A stretch of DNA of 64,000 nucleotides from Gracilariopsis chorda (Eukaryota > Rhodophyta > Florideophyceae > Gracilariales > Gracilariaceae), in assembly GCA_003194525.1 (NCBI GenBank), contig NBIV01000198.1, forward strand, positions 62,001 to 126,000. The letters are read 5' to 3'. A model generated the notes under the pieces. It saw only the letters and a program-made list of their open reading frames with translations, did not search any database and was not told the origin of the DNA. Made by a program: the position numbers and the translations under genes. Below are positions 10,029-19,251 of this stretch, piece after piece. How positions within the stretch are numbered: the first letter of the stretch is position 1; every line of letters starts with the position of its first letter.

Positions 10029-11129
10029 ATGCATCGCGGCATGGGTCTGCTGCGCGCGGCGATGTGGGCGCCATGCGCCGCCATCGTCGCACCGCTCTCC
10101 TCCGTGGCGAGCTGCGACTCCCCGTCCAACCCCCCCCCAATGGTTCCGCCCACAGTCCTACGCTCTGTTCCTTCTAAGCGCAGCTCCGCTTCCCAACCCT
10201 CCGAAGCATCCCCGCACCCCCTCTCCGCCGCTACGCTGCACCGCTACTATGCCGCCTTCCCGGACCCGCTGGTCAGCGCTGACTTGACTCACATGAGACA
10301 GCCGCTTAATGACTTGACTTCCCGCATTACCGACGGGCTGGAACCGCGCTTGAAACACGTTTTGCACGATATCCACACGCAGCACGTCCCGTCCAGTCTT
10401 GATAATGCTATGTATTGTATTCGATGCGCTTGTGAGGAGGCTTCTTGTAAGCTGAGGGACACCTCTAAACTGCACGCCATGGCACGCCGTTTGGACAGCA
10501 TTGCAACCCGATTCGAGACCTTTCAGGCCGCCCAAAGGGAGCACGTCTCACGAGTCATCTCCGGCTTCCTGCCCTCAGATTTTCGCGGCTCCCTGTTCTC
10601 CGTCTTCCGCCAGCGAAGCGAGCGCGTCAACAGACAGGCTGTTCAAGATCTCATGAACAATGGCGGAACCATCCGCCAGAAGTACGACTTGCTCTGGCAA
10701 CAACAGTGGAAGCGACGTGAAAACCTCGCCATGATTGGAAACGCAACCGGCGTGTGGAGATGGTTGTTCCGATATCTTGCCGGTGTTCCGGATCATTTGC
10801 TTACGTTTGCCAGGCATATTAACTCGCCGAACGGACCTACCGAATCGCTGCGTGTCAAATTTGCACCGGCTTTGCATCAGTTGGCGCGTTGCGCCATAGA
10901 CATTCACGTGCTTTGTGCCGCTCTGACTCACGTTAACGACGAATTGCATCTGCATCGCGCTACAGCCGTAATAGACGCTTGTCTGACCCAGTATGAACGT
11001 GATGTCGACAAGTTTGTGCTCCTTTTGGAACAGGTTATTGTTAATTCTCCGTTCTTTGTGCATCCGGCCGATATTCCTAATCTCCGCACTGATGATAACG
11101 ATGCTGAGCAGCCCCAAGATGCCAGCTAA
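10029..11129 (+). CDS. Unrecognised 366-aa protein
   Basis: The frame is open from 9933, but the first ATG is at 10029. Other in-frame ATGs follow at 10041, 10065 and near 10140. The N-terminus has a hydrophobic, alanine-rich stretch (LLRAAMWAPCAAIVAPLSSVASC), which could be a signal or transit peptide, followed by a Ser/Pro-rich linker. From about residue 90 the protein is helical and soluble, with a WRWLFRYLAG block near residue 240 and an acidic tail. Base usage at third positions and the single long frame support a real gene. I do not recognise a family. It is intronless as read, with about 800 bp of non-coding DNA upstream and no close partner downstream. Confidence 0.7.
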   Translation: MHRGMGLLRAAMWAPCAAIVAPLSSVASCDSPSNPPPMVPPTVLRSVPSKRSSASQPSEASPHPLSAATLHRYYAAFPDPLVSADLTHMRQPLNDLTSRITDGLEPRLKHVLHDIHTQHVPSSLDNAMYCIRCACEEASCKLRDTSKLHAMARRLDSIATRFETFQAAQREHVSRVISGFLPSDFRGSLFSVFRQRSERVNRQAVQDLMNNGGTIRQKYDLLWQQQWKRRENLAMIGNATGVWRWLFRYLAGVPDHLLTFARHINSPNGPTESLRVKFAPALHQLARCAIDIHVLCAALTHVNDELHLHRATAVIDACLTQYERDVDKFVLLLEQVIVNSPFFVHPADIPNLRTDDNDAEQPQDAS

Positions 11130-12923
11130 GTGCGTACCACTTTCTCGTGAACACCTTTCAAAAAGTGACGCTCTTCCTCACAACGAGAGCAACGAAATGT
11201 TTCTCCACTCGACGGCATGATATGGCGCAGTGCTGACAACTACTCATGCGCTTATCGTATCGATGATGTAAACCATCCTGCAAACCCGTTATTGTTACAT
11301 AACTTTATGATGTTTTGTTGTTCCACGCTGCATACGCCTACACCTGACGGCGAAGTTGTTCTTCATTACGTTCATTCTGGTGAGAGGCTATAAAGTTAAG
11401 CTTACGTCTGTTTCCTGCTGTTCCCAAATCATTCCCGAGATAGAAATGCCGCCAAGAAAGCAATTCTGAAGCACAAGCATGTGCTACCCTTTTCATTTTT
11501 GAAGAAGCTATTTTTTTTGCATCATCTCGCTTCTTCCGCCCTTGATACGCCGAAGCTTTTGATCTGGGATTATATCCGTCTGTATATTCCGAAAGAAACA
11601 CAGACTAGTCTCAAGACTAATTGCCTCCGCTTTGGGGTTTATCCCTGTGCACTACGGGGCTAATCTAAACTATACTACAATAACTTCTATGAGCACACAC
11701 AAGCTTGTGAACAGTCGTCTCGTACCGCCTTTCATTCGGTAGCGGCTAAGGGTTAGCCCGCTACCCTTCGTATTCTTCATTAGCAAAGCGAAGTGTGCCT
11801 TGTACTCAAATCCACGGGCGACAAGAGTGTCCTTCCACGCGTCATGTAACGATCGAGCGTTTACAGGATTCCTAGTCTGTTCTTGGTCCTATTCTAGTAA
11901 GCATGGGCGTAAGCCAAGTTTTCAGATACGCATGTTCAATCCTGTTCAATCGCTTTCGTATCCATTCGTAGTGAGATTAACGTTGATAGAAATATTCGAA
12001 TCTTCTGGCCTCAGGGAGAGAGACCCAGTGGCTTGTCCTTTTCACTTTCTCGCGTTTCGGGAAGTCAGTTACAAGGGCGCACCGCTAATAGACGGATTAG
12101 CAAGCTCCCAACCCTGGTTGCATTCTCTAGGCAACCGAGGTTATTTGTCCCCCTCCACCAAAAAAAGGGGTTCAGCGCATACTTCGCAAGGACGGTGAAT
12201 CTCGTTGCCCATGGACATCTCAGAACTTTTGTTCCCGATGTAGCGGTCAACCATCCATTGCCCTATAGTACACCCACCTCTAACTACGGTAGAGATTCTG
12301 AATCAAAGAATCTTTCTCGCCACAAACGGCCATACTACAGAACGTTCCGGGGCAGTACTTGAAAATTTCGTTCGTAGCCTTTCTTTGAGCTTTGAACGCT
12401 CTGGCGTCATTTTCCCTGTTTGGTCGATAGGTCGACATCGGTTGCGGTTTAACCACGTAAAGCTGCATCGCCGTGTTCTCCGACGGCCAGGCCCCTTCGC
12501 TAACGGATACCGTATCGCATTACCATGGATAAAGAACTACGAAGGGGAATGCCGACTGTTGTAACATGAACACTTCTCAAAACTTCAAGTGTTTTTGAAG
12601 CTTTCCTGGTCAATGGGTAAAAAATATATTCTCCTCAATAGCTTTTTGGTGTGTTCTCATAGAGTAGTCCGAATCGTCGCGGAAGAGAAACTATAAAAAA
12701 AATCTCCGCAGAGATTGCGGCCATCGTGAACCACTTGCGAAGCGTAAGCGAAGAGATGAAGTCGAATCTTCATTGTTACACAAAAACTGACGTAAAATAC
12801 ATGTTCAAGAAGCATCCCAGGTCCGTGAAGTCCTTCTTGCCGATAGTCTTGACGATAGATGCTCACGTACATGACGATGAGCATTGTAGAGTGTGATCAT
12901 TGACAGTCAAGCCTATACGTGGG
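11130..12923. other. Intergenic, no convincing gene
   Basis: Only short ORFs on both strands without recognisable domains. At 11739-11767 an imperfect inverted repeat, GGTAGCGGCTAA / TTAGCCCGCTACC with one bulged base, surrounds an AAGGGTTA octamer (11748-11755) that recurs elsewhere in the window. The right end is the 3' side of the minus-strand gene ending at 12924. Confidence 0.5.
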
Positions 12924-13877
12924 TCAGAGAAAAGTTAGTGACCTTATATTCACGTTGGATGCGCGTTCTGCTTGACGTCTCGCCTCATTCAAGTCGCTGT
13001 CTGACAACTTCTCTTCCATTTTTGTCTTCAACACAACAACCATATCGTTGCTCCCTGTCAGTCTATTTTCCACAAAGTGCTCAATTTCTGATCTTACAAG
13101 GTCCTCGATTTGCTCTCGTACAGGTATCGGTACGGCCCCCCATCCAACGCTACTCTCTACGGTCATGTTCAGCATAGGTTTCTGCGGAAAACCAATTCTG
13201 AGTGCAGTCATGTCATTTGAGAACGAGCAGCGGATAATGCCATCTAGTTGAATGCCAGTAACATTTGTCAAGCAATTGAAACTGAGTCCCCATCTATATC
13301 CAACTGCTGAAACCGAAACCCACCAACTGGCTGGAGACCACTCGACATGCCACTCCGAATACGACAGGCCACGCCACATTACAAGAGATATGCGCGGTGC
13401 TTCACCCTTTACACAGGGCATAGAACATTCGACATGTCTCAATTCTTCTATGACGTCGAGTGTGTCCAAGGCAGAAGAAAGAAGCTCTCGTAGCGAGCGC
13501 GCGTAGAACGCTTCTGTCATTTCCGGCGTGAGCGTTAACGATGTGACCAATGAACTTGCGGCCTTCTCCCATTGCATCAGCCGCATCTCATTCGACAGAC
13601 AACGCTCCAACAGTTCTTCATGTGAAAGGGTCTTCAGATGGGCTCGAAGCGGTTTGTCGTCTTCGGCTGTCTCAGGTGGCTCTTTCGGGAATGGGAGAGG
13701 GTTGGAATATGAGGGACCTGGAGCGGAGGTCCTTTTCATCGTTACGTCACTCTGTGTTCCATGCGGAATGCTCTTCCCTTGATATCCGGAAGGGGATGAT
13801 GCTAATTTTGTAGAGTGATGTAGCTCAGCGTTCGGGCTCCGGGGGTGTTGACGCAATTCCCGCGATGCATCGTACAT
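12924..13877 (-). CDS. SMP-like lipid-transfer domain protein, probably membrane anchored
   Basis: The product (317 aa from the ATG at 13877) has a polar N-terminal third with a helical segment (about residues 80-150). After that comes a beta-rich domain with the order expected of an SMP domain: PCVKGEAPRISLVMWRGL, then LDGIIRCSFSNDMTALRIGF, KPMLNMTVESSVGWGAVPIP, and the closing helix REQIEDLVRSEIEHFVENR. SMP domains carry lipids between membranes at contact sites (extended synaptotagmins, PDZD8, TEX2). Upstream of the ATG the frame stays open for about 18 codons and reads as a hydrophobic strip (FGCGLVVCGVAT), so an additional 5' exon encoding a membrane anchor is likely, joined at an AG near 13930. 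The family call is by eye and moderately sure. Confidence 0.6.
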   Translation of the reverse strand: MYDASRELRQHPRSPNAELHHSTKLASSPSGYQGKSIPHGTQSDVTMKRTSAPGPSYSNPLPFPKEPPETAEDDKPLRAHLKTLSHEELLERCLSNEMRLMQWEKAASSLVTSLTLTPEMTEAFYARSLRELLSSALDTLDVIEELRHVECSMPCVKGEAPRISLVMWRGLSYSEWHVEWSPASWWVSVSAVGYRWGLSFNCLTNVTGIQLDGIIRCSFSNDMTALRIGFPQKPMLNMTVESSVGWGAVPIPVREQIEDLVRSEIEHFVENRLTGSNDMVVVLKTKMEEKLSDSDLNEARRQAERASNVNIRSLTFL

Positions 13878-15239
13878 GGTTGCCACTCCACAAACGACGA
13901 GGCCGCATCCAAAAACGTCGATCTTGAGAGGCAGTGTCAGTCACGTAGTGTGTGGTGAAGGGCAAGCAAGTAAATCCGTTGTCTCCGAAAAACGGTTTAT
14001 ATTTTATTCTTCCAGACCACTTTCGTGCCTGGCTATGAATTGTTTACAGGGTAAAGGGTTAGCAGTTACCGCTTGCGATATCCCCCTCCAAAGTTAAACG
14101 GTTACAGCAACGTTAGCATGGAATAGCAATTACGGATTAGCGTCTGTTGAATGTTAGGAGGTTCTTCCCTGCACTAATAGGACTCTTATGGTTTCAGGTG
14201 TTTTGTATTATTCCTTGGGAAGTCATTGACAACCAGCTATGCAGCAAAAGCTCTTGAACTGGGCCAGGCATCTTCTCGCACAGATGTCCATACGTGGAGA
14301 CCTCACTCATTCAGATTGCCTTGCAGTTCAGCAATGAGTTTACAGGCCCCTGCATCTACAATCCCTCGCTTGCACAACTTTGATACACCAAGAGGTTTCC
14401 AATAAAGATGCCAACACTTTTAGGAAAAGATGATACTTCAGTAACGAGGAATCCCTGCAGCACAGCAGGAACTGTGACTAAGAATTTGCTTGCTCGCAAT
14501 AAAGATGGAGACTTGAAGATAACGTGCTTCATCTGTTCGCTTACATGCGATTGTGCAGAGACTAATTCTTCCCGGTTATGCAATCCGCGAGAATACTCTG
14601 TCCAGGCAACAGTGAGGAAGTGGGGGAAATGAAGTATGCTAATTTGTAGTCTTGCGATGTCGGCTAAATGAAAGGTCATGACGGTTAGAGGTTGCCCGTG
14701 ACCGCACGTTCCAGGCTTCATACACATAGATACGGTCGGACGGTCGGATGGCATAGCATAACTTCACCAAGTGGGAGAGATGTACCCGTATTAAACGGAA
14801 TCTATATTATGCTTAATACGGAACAACACGAGTTCATATGTACCTACGTACATGCAGACTGCATTATGCAATGGACTATTTGGCGTATGTTTTATTGCGT
14901 CAACCTGGTTGAACCCATGTAAGACTCTTATCAACTTTGGCAACGAAAATGAGTGCCACGTGAACATGGAACCCTCTTCAGAAGAGCACATTACACATTA
15001 TTCTTTCGAAGGATAGGGATATGAGGAAAACAAGATGGTTGTCTCACAATTCGTGCCTGCTGTGGAAAGCACGATGCGTTTCAGTCGCCCGCCTCGCCCA
15101 TTATCATACTTGACAGGCTCATCCTTTCAGCACGAATGTACACACGTCTTATCCAACTTAATGATAGAGTTTTTAGTTTTGGTCAGATGCGAACAGTCTT
15201 CCCTTTGCGTACGTGAGCATGTCCCAAAACTGTTTCGAT
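13878..15239. other. Intergenic; may hold a 5' exon of the SMP-like gene
   Basis: No complete gene is supported. The first 60 bases to the right of 13877 continue the SMP-like reading frame as a hydrophobic segment until a TGA, which suggests a splice acceptor and an upstream exon. An AAGGGTTA octamer with flanking GGTAA and TTACC lies at 14054-14061. A 132-codon minus ORF at 14356-14754 shows no domain and is not accepted. Confidence 0.4.
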
Positions 15240-16422
15240 CTAGCTTTCTGCTCCAACTTCAAGCACAATCTTGCCGATGCTTTGCCCAGCTTGGAAGAAT
15301 CTCATAGCATCCGGAGCATTTTCAAAAGGGTAGGTCTTGCCTACAACTGGCTTGGGGAGCTCCATGGCTTCAATTTCACTGTAGCCCGTACTCAATAGTT
15401 CGTGGTTGTCGAATAGGTAGAACAGGTTAAAACCAGAAACGGTTTTGTTCTGCCCGATATTGGATAAGAGATCTAACTTGGGTCTGTTCAGGAAGCGGAA
15501 ACCGAGTTTGACAAGATTTGCCAAACCGCCCTTTAGAATGCTTAGTGTTCCGGATGGCGTCAGACTTGCGCTACCCATGGCGATATACCTTCCACCAAGG
15601 TTTAGCAGATCGTATCCACCTTGAAAATAATCTCCCAGGAGAGAATCCACGACGACATCTACACCGGAACCCCCAAGGATTTCTCTCACTTTTGGCTCAA
15701 AGCCATCCTTGTCATCCAAGCCGCGCACAATAATGCGTTCTCGGCTTACTCCATGCGCTTCGAGAGTCGGAATCTTTGCAGCAGAGCCTACGACTGCTAC
15801 AATTTCTCCCCCAACTCGCTTCACCATTTCCACTAGATTCAAACCTACTCCACCAGCTGCAGAGTGCACTAGGACAATCTTTCTTTTGCTCGTAGGTTGC
15901 AATGGTCGGTCTCCATTGCTGGGAATGCCTCCCAAGACGCAGAGGGCGTACCATGCTGTAACAGCTTGAGTAGCAAAAGCCGCAGCCTCTTGGAAGCTCC
16001 AATCATCCGGTACTGGTCTCACGTACCTATGGTCAACGTTTATGGCAGTCGTGCAAGTTCCAAATCGCACCATGGCGTATACGCGATCGTTCACATGTAT
16101 TCCTTCTACACCTTCCCCGATAGCGTCAACTACCCCACTGACTTCGAAACCAGGGCAAAAAGGGGGATTTCCGGCAGCTTCGTATAACCCCAGGGTTGCC
16201 AACACATCTGCGAAGTTCAGCCCAATTGCTCTCGAGCGAATACGCACTTCGTTTTCTGCCTACAAGAGAATATTTGTTAGGAGATACGTATGAATCTTCG
16301 TGAACCGTGAATTCGCGGAAACTTACCGGAGGTGGCACAGTGGAGTCTTCAAGATTGAGATTGCCAATATCGCCATATGTACTTGTCACCCACCGCTTTG
16401 ACGGAATATCCGAGATCGACAT
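15240..16422 (-). CDS. Quinone oxidoreductase / VAT1-like medium-chain dehydrogenase, two exons
   Basis: Exon 1 is 16422-16327 (32 aa, start ATG at 16422) and exon 2 is 16259-15240, giving 371 aa. The 67-nt intron (16260-16326) has GTAAGT and TTGTAG ends and joins in phase 0, restoring the usual zeta-crystallin start: VPPP, AENEVRIRSRAIGLNFADVLA. The GroES-like N-terminal half contains CPGFEVSGVV and a tyrosine-rich strand. The Rossmann half has VHSAAGGVGLNLVEM (nucleotide-binding AxxGGVG) near residue 165. The structural zinc cysteines and catalytic zinc ligands of alcohol dehydrogenases are absent, as is normal for quinone oxidoreductases. It should reduce a quinone or enone with NADPH. VAT1-type proteins are the closest family by the conserved C-terminal GKIVLEV ending. 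Confidence 0.88.
16260..16326 (-). other. Intron of the VAT1-like gene
   Basis: Donor GTAAGT at 16326-16321 and acceptor AG at 16261-16260 on the minus strand. The splice is phase 0 and connects a 32-codon first exon to the main frame. Without splicing, the MDR fold would lack its first strand. Confidence 0.85.
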
Positions 16423-18392
16423 GACAGCACTGCGTGCCTTGTCAAAGCAAAGACGTCGATAATCCTTGTCCGCTCGTACGAGGTATGAGCAAACTACGAC
16501 GCTGTGTAGGGTAAAGTTTACTTTTGGTACAACACACGAGATATCCCTGTGCTCTTGTGCAGGAGGTTTTAGACTTGTAAAAGCTGTTGGTATCAGTGCA
16601 GTAACCGTTACCTGTTTTTGAGTGCTGACGGTTAAGGTTTGCAAAGATAAGATAATGTTACTCAACGCTTGTTTGGGACGGCCCCTTTGATGCCTTCTCT
16701 GTTGTGGCTACTGAAGGATTCTAGTAGAAGCGCAAAAGCCTATCGCGAATCTCGTCAAGAGAGCAACTCTGAAACACAAAAATCAAGCTGCTTACAGATG
16801 AGCAAACGGCCCGTCTGGCGCGCCCCGTCCGATGCACTAGTTGCCCGAGGTGTTTGCGAATTCCCGCAAGTTTCTTTGGTTCACATGTTGGGATCGGTGC
16901 GCACACTCTTAGCTTACATAACACGGTGAGGATGTCGAGTGTCGCGTTCAAAAAGGTAAAGGACTACATTGTACCGTTGGTAAAGGACTACATCATACCG
17001 TTGGTAAATGGTTACCGGTAACCCTTACCCGTGTACGTATGACATATCATAGTTCTCCGAAATGAGAAGTATGCAGCTTATCCTGGATTGGCCAGGTGGC
17101 ATTCCAACCCTTTCTTATCGAGATCAAGAACATTGGTGGTGTCACAAGTTGTCATGAGCAACTGCCCCGACATAAGTGCACAGCGGAATGAAGGTTGAAC
17201 ACCGATATACGATCCGCTTCGTCGTTGACGGGTAAAAAAGAGCGGGGCACAAGCGATCCGCCTTCACGTGGTGTGCCTGCCTTCCTTTTTCTTTAGGGAA
17301 GCGAAACGGATCTGCGGTTGGGTCTCCAACGGAGACCAGCAAAATTCAGGCTGTAGAAGATGTTAACGATATCATCCGAAAATGGCCTGAACGAGTGCTT
17401 ATTTTGCTCGTGAGAGACCGCTACCCGTAAAAGAGAGAGAGAGAGAGAGAAAAGAGCGGAGTAGTTTAGCATCGAAATGTATACATGTATTGTACATCTG
17501 AAAAACGATGTCGAACGATAGCCGAAGTTCAACGACGAGACATTGTGCTCATCGAATACGTCATGTCAGCCCCATTCAAATCCAGCGTTCAAGACGAAGT
17601 TCTCGCCACGGCTATCTTTGTACTGGTCGAACAATATAATGCATGGCACAATAGTTTCACGTGTTTGCAGGTCCTACGGAAGTCCACAAACCTTGGTGCA
17701 TCTTTTTTGAGTTGAAAAGCCGTTTCTGCTCTTGGTTGTGTGTCTTGTGAAGAAAGCGGATTTATCTGACAATGGAAGTTAGCAGTCTAGAAGAGAAGAA
17801 GGCATTAGCTCAGAAGAACAGGCGTTTGTACGTGATGTTTGTGTAGATACACAAACCGCGAGCGTTGATCGTGAAGTGGGATAGCGTGGTGTGCAAAGAT
17901 AGGACGATATGCTTTAGTACCAGAAGGGACACTTAACACTGTCGCGAAGACATTTTAGATATCAAAATGGTGGACAATAGCGTACGGTACAGTTTACGAA
18001 AGGATACAGAGCTGGTGGTGGATCACACAGTGCAGAATGTATTCTGCTGCTGAAGACGACGACGAGCATAACTTGCTACGCCCGGTGATAGAAGGAACGA
18101 CAAAGTTCAAGTCTTCGTAAATACAAGAGGAGGGTAGGATTGTGTGTTGTGTTGCAAGAACAGACAGTGTCGGTGAACGAAAAAGAACGTTTGTGTGCGC
18201 GAATGTCATGTGTCGGTGAAACTGATTCATTTGTAGAAGCTTGGGGATAATGGGCAAACAGCTACACGTAGTTAACAGTCACCATAAGGAGATGTTGTGG
18301 AGTAGTGGGTGATGCTGTCTCGATATAGATCGCATTGCAATTGGCGTTGTCACAACACAAGAGCGTAAGGCACAATCACAGGGTAGTCGTCA
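16423..18392. other. Intergenic with a short tandem repeat and a (GA)n run
   Basis: No gene is recognised; ORFs here are all below 90 codons and featureless. A 24-bp unit is repeated in tandem at 16955-17018, and a GA microsatellite lies at about 17430-17453. A TAACCCTT octamer is at 17019-17026. Confidence 0.5.
16955..17018 (+). repeat. 24-bp tandem repeat, two full copies plus a partial third
   Basis: Unit GGTAAAGGACTACATNNTACCGTT: copy 1 is 16955-16978, copy 2 is 16979-17002 (two mismatches), then a diverged partial copy GGTAAATGGTTACCGG to 17018. Each unit begins with GGTAAA and ends near TACCGTT, so single units are themselves imperfect inverted repeats. Confidence 0.85.
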
Positions 18393-18854
18393 CTATGTCC
18401 AGCGAAATCCGGCGTAGAAGGATGCAGTGAAAGCGCCCGCAAAAGGCATCTTCAATTTGATAGCCTCCATGACCCTGTCAAAGCGGTCCTGTTCAACGTG
18501 CGGGGACAGATCGCGGGAGATAAGCTGCCAGTTGACAACGATCCAAGAACGCTGAGCCATCAACTGAAGCGCGACAAGTTCGCAGCCGATAAGCACAAGT
18601 AATAACTGTCCGACCCGTTTGGTGGCGTACCCAGTGGCGAAGCCGAGCACGGAACCGACGGTGAGCTGATTCGCCGTCGCACTCGCCAATGTGTTGCGGA
18701 AGAACTCGCTGGCATCCGCAGATAGCACGGGCTTGGGACGCGCGGCTCGGCGACATATCCGCGGCGAATGTGCCGCCGCAGGCGGCTGGAAGCATAGGAC
18801 AAGGCGCGACATGTCGCGTAGCGGCCGCCACCGGTACGCAAGCGGCGCGGCCAT
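18393..18854 (-). CDS. FUN14 domain-containing organelle membrane protein
   Basis: The product has 153 aa. Residues 1-45 are Arg/Ala-rich with few acidic residues and resemble an organellar targeting peptide. From about residue 62 comes the FUN14 fold: VGSVLGFATGYATKRVGQ (glycine-rich helix), then LLLVLIGCELVALQLM (membrane span), a NWQLISRD link, and the C-terminal signature LKMPFAGAFTASFYAGFRW. FUN14 proteins are small membrane proteins of mitochondria or plastids; animal FUNDC1 is a mitophagy receptor, but no LC3-interacting motif is evident here. The gene is divergent from the PIP-box gene, with about 400 bp between starts. Confidence 0.88.
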   Translation of the reverse strand: MAAPLAYRWRPLRDMSRLVLCFQPPAAAHSPRICRRAARPKPVLSADASEFFRNTLASATANQLTVGSVLGFATGYATKRVGQLLLVLIGCELVALQLMAQRSWIVVNWQLISRDLSPHVEQDRFDRVMEAIKLKMPFAGAFTASFYAGFRWT

Positions 18855-19251
18855 GTCGGAACGGAGTTATCGCTTCGTTTACATTGGCAGCTGCGAACGG
18901 AGAGCGGCGCTCGAGCTGTGCCACGTGGCTCCAGATAACCCTTCGACACGTACAGTAGATACACGCCAAAACGTGCGATTTTGGAGAAGCAATGAAGGGC
19001 GCCCAGTCATGCGAGTCCTCACACGTCATACTGTGGCACCGCCACAGTGGACACTTTGGCGCGCCGGGCAGTGGCGTCTTTTTTGGCGCCAACCGCAATC
19101 GCCATGCAATCCTCCCTCATCACATGCCAGCTGGTCTTCGCCCTCTCCACGCTGCCCTTAGTACCTTTGCATCCTTCCCCTTCACAACCAGACTGAACTT
19201 TAACCCCCGCCCCTCATATCTCGTCCGTTCCTTCCGCGCCCGCCGTACACC
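18855..19251. promoter_or_regulatory. Bidirectional promoter between FUN14 and PIP-box genes, with E2F-type sites
   Basis: The 397-bp divergent spacer has two matches to the E2F consensus TTTSSCGC: TTTGGCGC at 19055-19062 and at 19082-19089. Both are about 160-200 bp before the ATG at 19252. A perfect 7-bp inverted repeat CTGTGGC/GCCACAG lies at 19031-19047. E2F sites drive G1/S expression of replication genes in plants and animals; their use here is inferred. Confidence 0.6.

Noticed and set aside
14356-14754. 132-codon minus ORF
   Set aside because: No domain, odd composition and no neighbour context; not distinguishable from chance.
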